In this document: piece after piece, positions 1 through 7,462 of the stretch
Layout of the letters: the number at the start of each line of letters is the position of its first letter
Numbering within the stretch: the first letter of the stretch is position 1
NCBI GenBank assembly: GCA_018715805.1
Contig: DVKX01000053.1
Span: 1 to 44,429, forward strand
Length of the DNA stretch: 44,429 nucleotides
Source of the DNA: Candidatus Faecousia intestinigallinarum
Lineage (GTDB): Bacteria; Bacillota; Clostridia; Oscillospirales; Oscillospiraceae
Direction of reading: 5' to 3'
Program-made: the position numbers and the translations under genes
Notes under the pieces: generated by a model
The model's input: the letters and a program-made list of their open reading frames with translations, nothing else
What the model was told of the DNA's origin: nothing
Databases searched by the model: none

Positions 1-14
1 ACCCATCCAAACGA

Positions 15-129
15 GTTGGTAATGATTGCGATGAGGGTCCACCTGTTCCCATCCCGAACACAGAAGTTAAGCTCATCTGCGCCGACAATACTTTGCGGGT
101 GACTGCACGGAAAGATAGGTATTGCCAAC
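15..129 (+). rRNA. rrf: 5S ribosomal RNA
   Basis: A 115-nt 5S rRNA of the large ribosomal subunit. The highly conserved core (GATGAGGGTCCACCTGTTCC, then CCCGAACACAGAAGTTAAGC) is present, as is the GCGGGTGACTGC element. The terminal helix closes between GTTGGTA at 15-21 and TGCCAAC at 123-129. It lies at the window edge, so the 23S gene is presumably just upstream but is not visible. A terminator follows 11 nt downstream, marking the end of the rRNA operon. The small open frame running through this region on the plus strand is not a gene. Confidence 0.96.
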
Positions 130-140
130 ACAAATACGAA

Positions 141-174
141 GAGCAGCAACATAAGTTGCTGCTCTTTCTTTTTT
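141..174 (+). terminator. rRNA operon terminator
   Basis: A perfect 10-bp stem (GAGCAGCAAC at 141-150, GTTGCTGCTC at 155-164) with a 4-nt loop, followed by the T-rich run TTTCTTTTTT. It is a classic intrinsic terminator directly behind the 5S gene. Between it and 306 I see nothing. Confidence 0.93.
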
Positions 175-305
175 CACGGCAGCTACATCGGCTCCTATTT
201 ATGCGCCGTGTGATTTGCTGTTTGTGCGCATCCCCATGGTGCTTCCGTTCCCTCTTCTATTCCCGCGATGGTATAGACGTTTATGATTGCTGTAAGAAAT
301 AAGCG

Positions 306-410
306 TCATTTGTTGGCTGTGTAGCCACAAAATCCGCCTGTTCTGCTGCCTCTGAAAATCGATTTTTTGATATTATTGCATATCTGCTGATACAATTCTT
401 CTAAATACAT
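306..410 (-). CDS. small hypothetical protein (34 aa)
   Basis: A 34-residue frame whose ATG at 410 has a near-perfect Shine-Dalgarno (AAGGAGG) with 8-nt spacing. An earlier in-frame ATG at 416 overlaps the stop of the NTF2-like gene (ATGA) but would sit only 2 nt from the SD, so 410 is preferred. The product has a helical, charged N-terminal half (EELYQQICNNIKKS) and a Gly/Arg/aromatic C-terminal half. I do not recognise a family. It could be a genuine microprotein co-translated with the gene before it, or the start of a longer gene cut by a stop. The strong ribosome site is the main support. Confidence 0.45.
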   Translation of the reverse strand: MYLEELYQQICNNIKKSIFRGSRTGGFCGYTANK

Positions 411-412
411 TA

Positions 413-787
413 TCATGACCTCCTTAGCACTCTCCCAATCTTCATATCCTGTCGCCACTTTGGAGCTTCGCCGTCGTCTGCCCAATATTCGTCCATAGCG
501 GCAATCTTATCATTCTTCAGCTTGATGAAGGATGCAACGTGGAAAGAAGCGGAGCAATCCTTCGGATATACCCGTACTGCGGTGATGATCATATCGGCCG
601 TTGCAACGGTTCTTTCAACCTCGCCATCCCAATCACCGGGATATTCGCAGTTGGCTCGAATAAATTCCTCCACAGTGAAATGCTCGTTGGAGCAATGCCA
701 ATTCACATAGGCATCGGCGTGGAAATATTCTTTTATCTTGTTGGCTCTCTGTGCGAGAATATCAGACCAAAACTGTTGTATGTTCAT
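413..787 (-). CDS. NTF2-like/SnoaL-fold protein
   Basis: A 124-aa protein with the features of the NTF2-like (SnoaL) cone-shaped fold: an N-terminal helix (WSDILAQRANKIKEYF), then 'DAYVNWHCSNEHFTVEEF', then a beta-rich half ending with 'IAAMDEYWADDGEAPKWR'. That last motif is typical of the conserved W/D region in SnoaL-like proteins. Members are small ligand-binding proteins or isomerase-like enzymes, and the substrate here cannot be read from sequence. Its ATG at 787 overlaps the stop of the upstream 182-aa gene (ATGA), so the two are translationally coupled. Its own stop overlaps an ATG for a further small frame. Length fits the family. The fold call is fairly sure and the function is unknown. 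Confidence 0.8.
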   Translation of the reverse strand: MNIQQFWSDILAQRANKIKEYFHADAYVNWHCSNEHFTVEEFIRANCEYPGDWDGEVERTVATADMIITAVRVYPKDCSASFHVASFIKLKNDKIAAMDEYWADDGEAPKWRQDMKIGRVLRRS

Positions 788-1332
788 AGTAAGTGCCCGT
801 CCATAATATTCTTGAGTGCATCGACGATCTTGCCGTAGTGCTTTTTGATCTTTTCGTTATCGGTATATACGGCATCAAAACGGATAAGACGATCCACGAT
901 GTGCTCTGATACAGTACTTTTGTAATTTGTGCTATCTTCATATCTGTGTATTATCAAATTCCCACTTGATTCCTCGTCGAGAAGGCGCAAATAAAGATCG
1001 CTAACTGAAATCTCACGGATAACAGTGACCTCGGCTTCACTGACAAGCTCGGGACTCCACGAGGTCATTCCTCGTAAAAAACCGTCCTCACTAATCTCAT
1101 AGATTGAACACCCCTTGTCCTTGAATATCGAGTGAAATGCGTTTGGATAACACTCCATAATAACAGGTTTCCCGCTTTCTTCACTGATGATAAAGTCGAA
1201 GTCATCGTGCGGCGCACCGAACAGAAGTCCTGTGACCATATTTTCTATAGCGTAAACATACGCCTTTTTATGTGTCGAAACTTGTGGCTTTAATATTTTC
1301 AAACCTGCGGTTTTTGATATATGGTAAAGCAT
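784..1332 (-). CDS. conserved hypothetical protein (182 aa)
   Basis: A soluble 182-aa protein. It begins 'MLYHISKTAGLKILKP', followed by a basic 'STHKKAYVYA' segment. An N-terminal 'LYH-S...L..L.P...S.H....VYA' pattern is reminiscent of small ADP-ribosyltransferase-like folds, but I see no secure catalytic triad and do not assign that function. The C-terminal part (ISEHIVDRLIRFDAVYTDNEK region) is acidic and helical. The start is supported by GGAG 8 nt upstream. It begins 2 nt after the stop of a 47-aa frame and ends in an ATGA overlap with the NTF2-like gene, so it is the middle member of a compact operon. It looks like a conserved gene of unknown function. Confidence 0.75.
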   Translation of the reverse strand: MLYHISKTAGLKILKPQVSTHKKAYVYAIENMVTGLLFGAPHDDFDFIISEESGKPVIMECYPNAFHSIFKDKGCSIYEISEDGFLRGMTSWSPELVSEAEVTVIREISVSDLYLRLLDEESSGNLIIHRYEDSTNYKSTVSEHIVDRLIRFDAVYTDNEKIKKHYGKIVDALKNIMDGHLL

Positions 1333-1334
1333 AT

Positions 1335-1478
1335 CTATTTCTCCAATCTAAACGTCAGTCCATCAAATTTCTGTCCGTCAACCTCTCGGATGTATACGCC
1401 GCTTTTAAGCAATTGTCCGTTGCTTTTTGGTGTTGGGAGCGTGGCTTCCCAGACAGTGAAACTCCCGGGCTGTTTCAT
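1335..1478 (-). CDS. small hypothetical protein (47 aa) or C-terminal remnant
   Basis: A 47-residue frame with protein-like composition (MKQPGSFTVWEATLPTPKSN near its start, FDGLTFRLEK at its end). Its stop lies 2 nt before the ATG of the 182-aa gene, which argues that it is a real, coupled gene. The only ATG lies in the loop of the hairpin at 1460-1491 and has no visible Shine-Dalgarno. The frame is open and in phase back to the glnS stop at 1500-1502. It may be a small gene whose start is controlled by the hairpin, or the tail of a gene truncated by rearrangement. Family not recognised. Confidence 0.4.
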   Translation of the reverse strand: MKQPGSFTVWEATLPTPKSNGQLLKSGVYIREVDGQKFDGLTFRLEK

Positions 1479-1500
1479 TAGCCCGGGAGTTGTATTTTGT
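1460..1500. terminator. hairpin behind glnS (possible terminator)
   Basis: A perfect 11-bp GC-rich stem (AACTCCCGGGC at 1460-1470, GCCCGGGAGTT at 1481-1491) with a 10-nt loop. The T-rich tail (GTATTTTGT) is on the plus-strand side. On the minus strand, where glnS is transcribed, the tail is poor. Termination of glnS here would therefore be partial at best, allowing read-through into the small genes at 1478-306. Confidence 0.6.
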
Positions 1501-3173
1501 CAAACGCCAGGTTTATAGCTATCTTTCAGACTCACGGAACGGTTGAATACCAGGTGCTCCGGGGAGGAATCCTTGCTGTCCGGGCAGAAGTAGCCAAGGC
1601 GCATGAACTGGTAGGATGCTGGGGCTTTGGCATCTTTCATGCAGGCCTCCAGCTTGCACCCGGTCAGCACCTCCAAAGAGTTGGGATTCAGACAGGCCAG
1701 GAAATCCTTGCCCGCCGCGTCTGGGTCGGGATCGTCGAACAGGTTGGAATATTGCCGAACTTCGGCCTCCACGCAGTTGCCGGCATCCACCCAATGGATG
1801 GTGCTCTTGACCTTGCGTCCATCGGCGGGGTTGCCGCCTTTTGATTCCGGGTCATATTCACAGAACACCTCTGCTACATTACCATTTTCATCCTTCCGGC
1901 AGCCGGTACACTTTACCACATAAGCGCCTTTCAAACGCACTTCATTACCGGGGAACAGACGGAAGAATTTGCCGACCTTTTCTTCCATAAAGTCATCGGA
2001 CTCGATCCAAAGCTCCCGGGAGAAGGTGATCTCCCGCGTACCGGCAGATTCATCCACAGGATTGTTTTCCACCTGGAAAGTTTCCCGCTGATCCTCCGGA
2101 TAGTTGGTGACTGTGAGTTTTAGAGGCTTTACCACAGCCATAACCCGTGTGGCCGTCTCATTCAGATCCTCCCGCAGACAGTGCTCCAGAAAGCTGTAAG
2201 CGATGGTATTTGGCGCCTTGGCCACGCCCACCCGCTCGCAGAAATTGCGGATGCTCTTGGGGGTATAGCCCCGGCGGCGCATACCGCACAGGGTGGGCAT
2301 TCTGGGGTCGTCCCAGCCGGAAACCCGCCCTTCCTCCACCAACTGGCGCAGCTTGCGCTTTGAGAGCACGGTGTGGTCAATGCCCAGCCGGGCAAATTCG
2401 ATCTGCCGGGGATGACTGGGAACGGAGACGTGTTCCACTACCCAGTTGTACAGCGGCCGATGGTTCTCAAATTCCAGGGAACAGAGGCTGTGGGTGATGC
2501 CCTCCAGCGCATCTTGAATGGGATGCGCGAAGTCATACATGGGGTAGATACACCATTTGTCGCCCTGACGATGGTGGTGCATATGCCGGATACGGTAGAT
2601 TACAGGGTCGCGCATATTAAAGTTGCCGGACTCCAGGTCGATCTTTGCCCGCAGGGTCATCTCATTATCCTGAAATTCCCCGGCGCGCATCCGCCGGAAC
2701 AGATCCAGGCTCTCTGCGATGGGTCGATCCCGATAGGGGGAGATGGCGGGATGGGTAAGGTCTCCCCGATATTCCTTGAATTGCTCCGGGGTAAGCTGGC
2801 ATACGTAAGCCAGATCCTTTTGGATTAACTCCTCGGCAAACTGATAGGTCTTTTCAAAATAATCCGAGCCATAGAAGAAGCGGTCACCCCAATCAAAGCC
2901 CAGCCAATGAATATCCTCCTGGATGGCCTCCACAAACTCTACGTCTTCCTTGGTAGGGTTGGTGTCATCCATCCGCAGATTGCAGAGGCCGCCGAATTTC
3001 TCTGCGGTGCTGAAATTGATGGTCAGCGCCTTGCAGTGGCCAATGTGCAGATAGCCGTTTGGCTCCGGAGGGAAACGGGTGTGAACGGTCTGCCCCTGGC
3101 ACCTTCCGCCGGGAGCGATATCCTCTTCAATGAATGCGTGAATAAAATTCTTGCTTTCGGTGATCTCAGCCAT
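1500..3173 (-). CDS. glnS: glutaminyl-tRNA synthetase
   Basis: GlnRS (557 aa) charges tRNA-Gln with glutamine in the cytosol. The class I signature HIGH is in '[15 protein letters not shown]' (about residues 36-50), and the KMSKS equivalent is 'VLSKRKL' near residue 271. The specificity region '[20 protein letters not shown]' and the C-terminal beta-barrel anticodon-binding region are both present, and the protein ends with '[15 protein letters not shown]', matching the usual family end. Length is normal. The start has a GAGAGG site and a good promoter upstream (3206-3234). Many Bacillota lack GlnRS and use GatCAB transamidation of Glu-tRNA-Gln, so this lineage has the direct route, perhaps in addition. 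A CUG tRNA-Gln is encoded at 31625-31698. Confidence 0.97.
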   Translation of the reverse strand: MAEITESKNFIHAFIEEDIAPGGRCQGQTVHTRFPPEPNGYLHIGHCKALTINFSTAEKFGGLCNLRMDDTNPTKEDVEFVEAIQEDIHWLGFDWGDRFFYGSDYFEKTYQFAEELIQKDLAYVCQLTPEQFKEYRGDLTHPAISPYRDRPIAESLDLFRRMRAGEFQDNEMTLRAKIDLESGNFNMRDPVIYRIRHMHHHRQGDKWCIYPMYDFAHPIQDALEGITHSLCSLEFENHRPLYNWVVEHVSVPSHPRQIEFARLGIDHTVLSKRKLRQLVEEGRVSGWDDPRMPTLCGMRRRGYTPKSIRNFCERVGVAKAPNTIAYSFLEHCLREDLNETATRVMAVVKPLKLTVTNYPEDQRETFQVENNPVDESAGTREITFSRELWIESDDFMEEKVGKFFRLFPGNEVRLKGAYVVKCTGCRKDENGNVAEVFCEYDPESKGGNPADGRKVKSTIHWVDAGNCVEAEVRQYSNLFDDPDPDAAGKDFLACLNPNSLEVLTGCKLEACMKDAKAPASYQFMRLGYFCPDSKDSSPEHLVFNRSVSLKDSYKPGV

Positions 3174-3205
3174 TTGCTACACCTCTCTCGTGAAAATCAC
3201 AGGTC

Positions 3206-3234
3206 ATTATAACCGATATTGGCCGTATTTGCAA
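3206..3234 (-). promoter_or_regulatory. glnS promoter
   Basis: On the minus strand TTGCAA (3234-3229), a 17-nt spacer and a perfect TATAAT (3211-3206), about 30 nt upstream of the glnS start. No T-box-like leader fits in such a short untranslated region. Confidence 0.8.
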
Positions 3235-3335
3235 CCAAAAGGGGAAAAGTTTTTGGAAAAATCTCCCGGTTCAGCGGCAGGAAAGGAAAAATATGAATTT
3301 TGCGAAAACAATTCCGGAAAAAAGTGAAATTGTGG

Positions 3336-3364
3336 TTGTCAAGCGGCGCATCATATTATAAAAT
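3336..3364 (+). promoter_or_regulatory. pyrH operon promoter
   Basis: TTGTCA (3336-3341), a 17-nt spacer and TAAAAT (3359-3364), about 48 nt before the pyrH start. The promoter is divergent from glnS and would drive the pyrH-to-polC block. Confidence 0.65.
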
Positions 3365-3412
3365 AGAGAGGGAAATGAAAACTGATAGGAAAGAGATTAA
3401 GGAGTGAGAATC

Positions 3413-4132
3413 GTGCCAACAATTAAGTATAAGCGCATCCTGCTGAAGATCAGCGGGGAGGCGCTGGCAGGAGAGGCGCACCGGGGACTGGACTTTGCGG
3501 TTATCCACGAAGTGTGCGAGGTGATCAAGCAATGCCATGACCTGGGCGTACAGATCGGCTTGGTAATTGGCGGCGGAAATTTTTGGCGGGGCGTGAAGGA
3601 CGGAGCGGATAAGATGCAGCGCTCCCACGGCGATGCCATGGGGATGCTGGCCACTTTGATGAACGCCATCGCCGTGGCGGATGCGCTGGAAAAGCATGGC
3701 GTGCCGGCTCGGGTGCTGTCCGCAGTAGAGGCGCCCAAATTCTCGGAGTATTTTACCAGGGACGCAGCAGACCGCTATCTGAACCAGGGAATTGTGACCT
3801 TGTTTGCCTGCGGAACTGGCAGTCCTTATTTCTCCACGGATACTGGCGCGGTGCTTCGGGGCGTGGAAATAGAAGCGGACGCCATTCTGCTGGCCAAGAA
3901 TGTGGACGGGATTTATTCCGCCGATCCCAACGTAGACCCCGCTGCGGTGAAGTTTGACACCCTTACCTATGACGAGGTTCTTGCCCGCCATCTGAAGGCT
4001 ACGGACACTACCGCCATGACCCTGGCAATGGACAACCACATGAAGCTGGTGTGCTTTGCCCTGAAAGAACCCAGTAATATCCTCCGTGTGGTATGCGGAG
4101 AAAAAATAGGAACGATTGTGAAGGAGGACTAA
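3413..4132 (+). CDS. pyrH: UMP kinase
   Basis: Uridylate kinase (239 aa) phosphorylates UMP to UDP with ATP, feeding pyrimidine nucleotide and cell-wall precursor synthesis. It is an amino-acid-kinase-fold enzyme: 'YKRILLKISGEAL' binds nucleotide near the N-terminus, 'VIGGGNFWRG' is the glycine-rich loop, and 'GTGSPYFSTDTGA' (about residue 130) is the characteristic PyrH segment. 'DGIYSADP' follows. I start at GTG 3413 because AAGGAG ends 8 nt upstream. A GTG at 3404 lies inside the Shine-Dalgarno. frr follows after 4 nt. rpsB and tsf, the usual upstream neighbours in Bacillota, are absent, and the gene has its own promoter. Confidence 0.97.
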   Translation: MPTIKYKRILLKISGEALAGEAHRGLDFAVIHEVCEVIKQCHDLGVQIGLVIGGGNFWRGVKDGADKMQRSHGDAMGMLATLMNAIAVADALEKHGVPARVLSAVEAPKFSEYFTRDAADRYLNQGIVTLFACGTGSPYFSTDTGAVLRGVEIEADAILLAKNVDGIYSADPNVDPAAVKFDTLTYDEVLARHLKATDTTAMTLAMDNHMKLVCFALKEPSNILRVVCGEKIGTIVKED

Positions 4133-4136
4133 CCCA

Positions 4137-4691
4137 ATGAAAGTAGATTTTAGTGATTTCAGCCGCAGAATGGACAAGACTTTGGACGTATTGGCAGACA
4201 ATTTTGGGGCTGTACGTGCAGGCCGTGCCAACGCCAGGGTTCTGGATCGTATCAGCGTGGAATATTATGGACAAGAGACGCCCCTTAACGGTGTGGCCAC
4301 CATTTCTTCGCCGGACGCCCGGACGCTGGTGGTACAGCCATGGGACAGCAAGCTGCTGAAAGACATTCAGAAAGCGATTCAGGTTTCCGACCTGGGCATC
4401 AATCCTCAGAACGACGGCCGTGTGATCCGTTTGGTGTTCCCGCAGCTGACGGAGGAGCGCCGTAAAGATTTGACCAAACAGGTGCGCAAGTATTCCGAGG
4501 AAGCCAAGGTGGCTATGCGGAATATCCGCCGAGAAGGCATGGATCATGTGAAAAAACTGAAGAAAAACGGAGAAATTACCGAGGATGACCAGAAGAGCGC
4601 AGAAAAAGATCTGCAGGATCTTCTGGATAAGTACATCAAAAAGGTAGATGAAGCGTTGGCTGCCAAGGAAAAGGAATTGATGGCAATCTAA
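4137..4691 (+). CDS. frr: ribosome recycling factor
   Basis: RRF (184 aa) splits post-termination ribosomes together with EF-G. It shows the typical architecture: a long three-helix bundle flanking a small beta domain ('RAGRANARVLDRISVEYYG', 'LNGVATISSPDARTLVVQPW'), then 'LRI/VFPQLTEERRKDLTKQV' and a lysine-rich C-terminal helix. Length matches the family exactly. It has a strong AAGGAGG site placed in the end of pyrH. It is co-transcribed with pyrH and is followed by a hairpin before uppS. Confidence 0.98.
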   Translation: MKVDFSDFSRRMDKTLDVLADNFGAVRAGRANARVLDRISVEYYGQETPLNGVATISSPDARTLVVQPWDSKLLKDIQKAIQVSDLGINPQNDGRVIRLVFPQLTEERRKDLTKQVRKYSEEAKVAMRNIRREGMDHVKKLKKNGEITEDDQKSAEKDLQDLLDKYIKKVDEALAAKEKELMAI

Positions 4692-4712
4692 AAGCCGGAA
4701 AAACAGGTGATT

Positions 4713-4745
4713 GGGGGCAGTTTGCCCCCTTTCCGGTTATTTTGT
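4713..4745 (+). terminator. hairpin between frr and uppS (attenuator-like)
   Basis: A 7-bp stem GGGGGCA (4713-4719) / TGCCCCC (4723-4729) with a 3-nt loop, plus flanking CCGGAA/TTCCGG that can extend pairing. Only a short T-rich tail (GGTTATTTTG) follows. It probably lowers or processes transcription between frr and uppS rather than ending the operon. Confidence 0.45.
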
Positions 4746-4762
4746 GAAAAAGAGGGTTGGCT

Positions 4763-5485
4763 ATGGCTTCGCCGAAAAAAGAAATATTACCGCCGCCCAG
4801 GCATATTGCCATTATTATGGACGGTAACGGCCGCTGGGCAAAAAAGCGAGGATTACCCCGTACTGCCGGCCATGCAGCCGGGGCGGAAACATTCCGCAGG
4901 ATTGCGAATCACTGCCGAAAGCTGGGCGTCCAGTATTTGACGGTGTATGCCTTTTCCACAGAGAACTGGAAGCGTTCCCAGGAGGAGGTTTCCGGAATCA
5001 TGAAGCTGCTGGGCAGATACCTGCAGGAGGCGCTGGAGGATATGGAAAAAAATCATGTCCGCTTTCGCTTCTGGGGGGATTTGAGCAAGCTCAGCCCGGA
5101 GCTGCAGCAGCTGTGCTTAGCCGCCCAGAGCCGCTCCGGCGGCTATCAGGATGTGCAGGTACACTTCTGCCTGAACTATGGCGGCAGGGACGAGATTGTT
5201 CATGCTGCCCGCGCGCTGGCGGAGCAGGTTCGTCAGGGGGCGCTGAAGCCCGGGGACATTGACGAGGCGCTGTTTTCTCAGTACCTCTATTCCGCTAATG
5301 TGCCCGACCCGGAACTGGTGATCCGCCCTTCCGGGGAGATGCGCACCAGTAATTTTCTGCCCTGGCAGTCGGTCTATTCTGAATTTGTATTTATGAACGT
5401 GCTGTGGCCGGACTTTTCCCCCCAGGATTTGGATGAGGCCATTGCCGAATACCACCGGCGCAGCCGCCGGTTTGGAGGCGCATAA
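4763..5485 (+). CDS. uppS: isoprenyl transferase (undecaprenyl diphosphate synthase)
   Basis: A cis-prenyltransferase (240 aa) that condenses isopentenyl-PP onto farnesyl-PP to make undecaprenyl-PP, the lipid carrier for peptidoglycan. The signatures are 'IIMDGNGRWAKKRG' with the catalytic Asp near residue 23, 'VYAFSTENW', the conserved 'RFWGD', and the C-terminal 'LVIRPSGEMRTSNFLPWQ', 'YSEF' and 'LWPDFS'. In the family the motif is usually IRTSGE; here it is IRPSGE. ATG 4763 is preferred because AGAGGG lies 6 nt upstream. It is 2 nt ahead of cdsA and shares a pathway with dxr and ispG downstream. Confidence 0.97.
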   Translation: MASPKKEILPPPRHIAIIMDGNGRWAKKRGLPRTAGHAAGAETFRRIANHCRKLGVQYLTVYAFSTENWKRSQEEVSGIMKLLGRYLQEALEDMEKNHVRFRFWGDLSKLSPELQQLCLAAQSRSGGYQDVQVHFCLNYGGRDEIVHAARALAEQVRQGALKPGDIDEALFSQYLYSANVPDPELVIRPSGEMRTSNFLPWQSVYSEFVFMNVLWPDFSPQDLDEAIAEYHRRSRRFGGA

Positions 5486-5487
5486 AG

Positions 5488-6300
5488 ATGAAAACTCGTG
5501 TGATTACGGCGGCAGTGCTGCTGCCGCTGCTGCTGATTGCCGTGCTGTTTCTGCCCAAGGTGATTACGGCAATTGCGTTTGGCGCGCTGGCGGCGGCTGC
5601 CGCCTATGAATTTTTGTATAATACCGCCTTGGTGCAGCACCCGCGGCTGATCGCCTATAGCGCGGCAATGGCGTTCCTTACTGCGCTCTGGAGCTGCTAT
5701 GGCAGCGAATATACTTGGGCAATGGTAGGAATACTGGCATTTTTTGGCGTCTTGTTTGGGGAGATGATGGCTTCTCATGTGAAGATTTCTGTGGAAAAGG
5801 TGGCCTACTGCCTGATGGCGGGGCTGCTGCTGCCGTACCTGCTCAGCAGCGTGGTGCGTATCCACAGCTGGCGCCTGGGGCGCTACTACATCCTGATCCC
5901 CTTTGTCCTGGCGTTCCTGTCCGATACCGGCGCCTATTTTGCTGGCCGGGCGTTTGGGCGTCATAAGCTGGCGCCGGTTATCAGCCCCAATAAGACGGTG
6001 GAGGGAATGCTGGGCGGTATCCTGGGGGCAATATTGGGTATGCTGATTTATGGAGTCGTAGTGCAGGTGTTCTTCCGTTTGAAGGTTAATTATCTCTATG
6101 CGCTGGTTTATGGCGTTCTTGGCTCCGGCGCAGCGGTGTTTGGAGATCTGTGTTTTTCCGTTATTAAACGGCAGACCGGCATTAAGGACTACGGAAATGT
6201 GATTCCCGGACACGGAGGCGTACTGGATCGGTTTGACTCCATGATGGCGGTGGGGCCGCTGGCAGAGCTGCTGCTGCTGCTGATCCCGGTGGTGTACTGA
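5488..6300 (+). CDS. cdsA: phosphatidate cytidylyltransferase
   Basis: CDP-diacylglycerol synthase (270 aa), an integral membrane enzyme making CDP-DAG from CTP and phosphatidate, the branch point for membrane phospholipids. It has about seven to eight hydrophobic segments and the C-terminal CDS signature 'SVIKRQTGIKDYGNVIPGHG' followed by GGVLDRFDS. 'SDTGAYFAGRAFGRHKLAP' is the conserved cytoplasmic loop. Length is normal. It lies 2 nt after uppS and ends 1 nt before dxr. Confidence 0.97.
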   Translation: MKTRVITAAVLLPLLLIAVLFLPKVITAIAFGALAAAAAYEFLYNTALVQHPRLIAYSAAMAFLTALWSCYGSEYTWAMVGILAFFGVLFGEMMASHVKISVEKVAYCLMAGLLLPYLLSSVVRIHSWRLGRYYILIPFVLAFLSDTGAYFAGRAFGRHKLAPVISPNKTVEGMLGGILGAILGMLIYGVVVQVFFRLKVNYLYALVYGVLGSGAAVFGDLCFSVIKRQTGIKDYGNVIPGHGGVLDRFDSMMAVGPLAELLLLLIPVVY

Positions 6301-6301
6301 T

Positions 6302-7447
6302 ATGGTGAAATGCGTCAGTATTCTCGGCGCTACCGGCTCCATTGGCCGGCAGAGTCTGGATATTATCCGGCACTTGGGGCTGGAAGTGGGCGCGCTGACT
6401 GCCGGGAGCAATGTGGCGCGTATGGCGCAGCAGTGTCGGGAATTCCGGCCTAAACTGGCGGTGATGGCAACCCGGGAGGCGGCGGAGCAGCTCCGGGAGG
6501 CGCTGAATGACCCGGAGATTTCCGTTGCCTGGGGGGAGGAGGGGCTTCTGGAGGCCGCCGCCCTGCCGGAGGCGGACTGCGTGATCACTGCGGTGGTGGG
6601 GATGCTGGGGCTGAAGCCTACTTTGGCGGCTATCCGGCAGAAAAAGCGCATCGGCCTGGCCAATAAAGAAACCTTGGTGTGCGCGGGAGAATTGGTGATG
6701 GCGGAAGCGCGCGCCTATGGCGCGGAGATCATCCCTGTGGATTCCGAGCATTCCGCTATATTTCAGTGCCTCTTGGGGGCGGGAGAAAAGAGGGCGGTGC
6801 GCCGCCTGATCCTGACCTGCTCCGGCGGTCCGTTTTTCGGTATGGATCGGGAAGCGCTGTCCAAGGTTACCAAGGCAGACGCGCTGCGGCATCCCAACTG
6901 GAGAATGGGGCAAAAGATCACCATTGACTGCGCTACCCTGATGAATAAAGGGCTGGAAGTAATTGAAGCCATGCATCTGTACGGAGTTCCTGCGGAGCAG
7001 GTGGATGTGCTGATTCACCGGCAGAGCATTGTCCATTCCATGGTGGAATTTGTGGACGGCGCTGTGATGGCGCAGCTGGGCGTGGCGGATATGCGGTTGC
7101 CCATTCAGCTGGCCATGACCTATCCCCAGCGGGAAGAATGTGTGGTGGAGCGTCTGGATCTTACGGCCTGCGCCGGGCTGACGTTTTCCAGGCCGGATAT
7201 GGAGGCGTTTCCCTGTCTGGCGCTGGCACGGCAGTGCGCTGCCAGGGGCGGGAACGCCTGCGCGGCCATGAACGGCGCCAATGAGGAGGCGGTGCGGCTG
7301 TTTCTGGAGGAGAAGATTGGATTTACAGACATTTATGACCGCGTGGCGCAGGCGGTGGCGGCGGTTCCCTATATTTCCGCACCCAGTCTGGAGGATATCC
7401 TCCGCACGGACGCTCTGGCACGGCGGGCGGTTTCCGAAAAACCATAA
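6302..7447 (+). CDS. dxr: 1-deoxy-D-xylulose 5-phosphate reductoisomerase
   Basis: The second enzyme of the MEP pathway (381 aa). It converts DXP to 2-C-methyl-D-erythritol 4-phosphate with NADPH. The N-terminus has the Rossmann motif 'ILGATGSIGRQSLDIIR'. The family signatures 'LANKETLVCAGELV', 'IIPVDSEHSAIFQCL' (metal-binding Asp/Glu) and 'LTCSGGPFFG' are present. It follows cdsA by 1 nt and precedes rseP by 15 nt. With ispG downstream it shows that isoprenoids are made by the MEP route. Confidence 0.97.
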   Translation: MVKCVSILGATGSIGRQSLDIIRHLGLEVGALTAGSNVARMAQQCREFRPKLAVMATREAAEQLREALNDPEISVAWGEEGLLEAAALPEADCVITAVVGMLGLKPTLAAIRQKKRIGLANKETLVCAGELVMAEARAYGAEIIPVDSEHSAIFQCLLGAGEKRAVRRLILTCSGGPFFGMDREALSKVTKADALRHPNWRMGQKITIDCATLMNKGLEVIEAMHLYGVPAEQVDVLIHRQSIVHSMVEFVDGAVMAQLGVADMRLPIQLAMTYPQREECVVERLDLTACAGLTFSRPDMEAFPCLALARQCAARGGNACAAMNGANEEAVRLFLEEKIGFTDIYDRVAQAVAAVPYISAPSLEDILRTDALARRAVSEKP

Positions 7448-7462
7448 TAAGCGAGGAAATGT

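Noticed and set aside
93..302. Open frame of 69 codons on the plus strand
   Set aside because: It runs through the 5S rRNA end and its terminator, has no ribosome site and an arginine/cysteine-rich, non-protein-like composition.
3174..3205. T-box riboswitch ahead of glnS
   Set aside because: The space between promoter and start codon is about 32 nt, far too short for a T-box leader.
5374..6663. Long antisense frames over cdsA, polC (9683-11071 and 11501-13096) and pyrH-frr (3356-4547)
   Set aside because: They mirror GC-rich codons of well-supported genes, carry no ribosome sites and give low-complexity, His/Arg/Gln-rich products.
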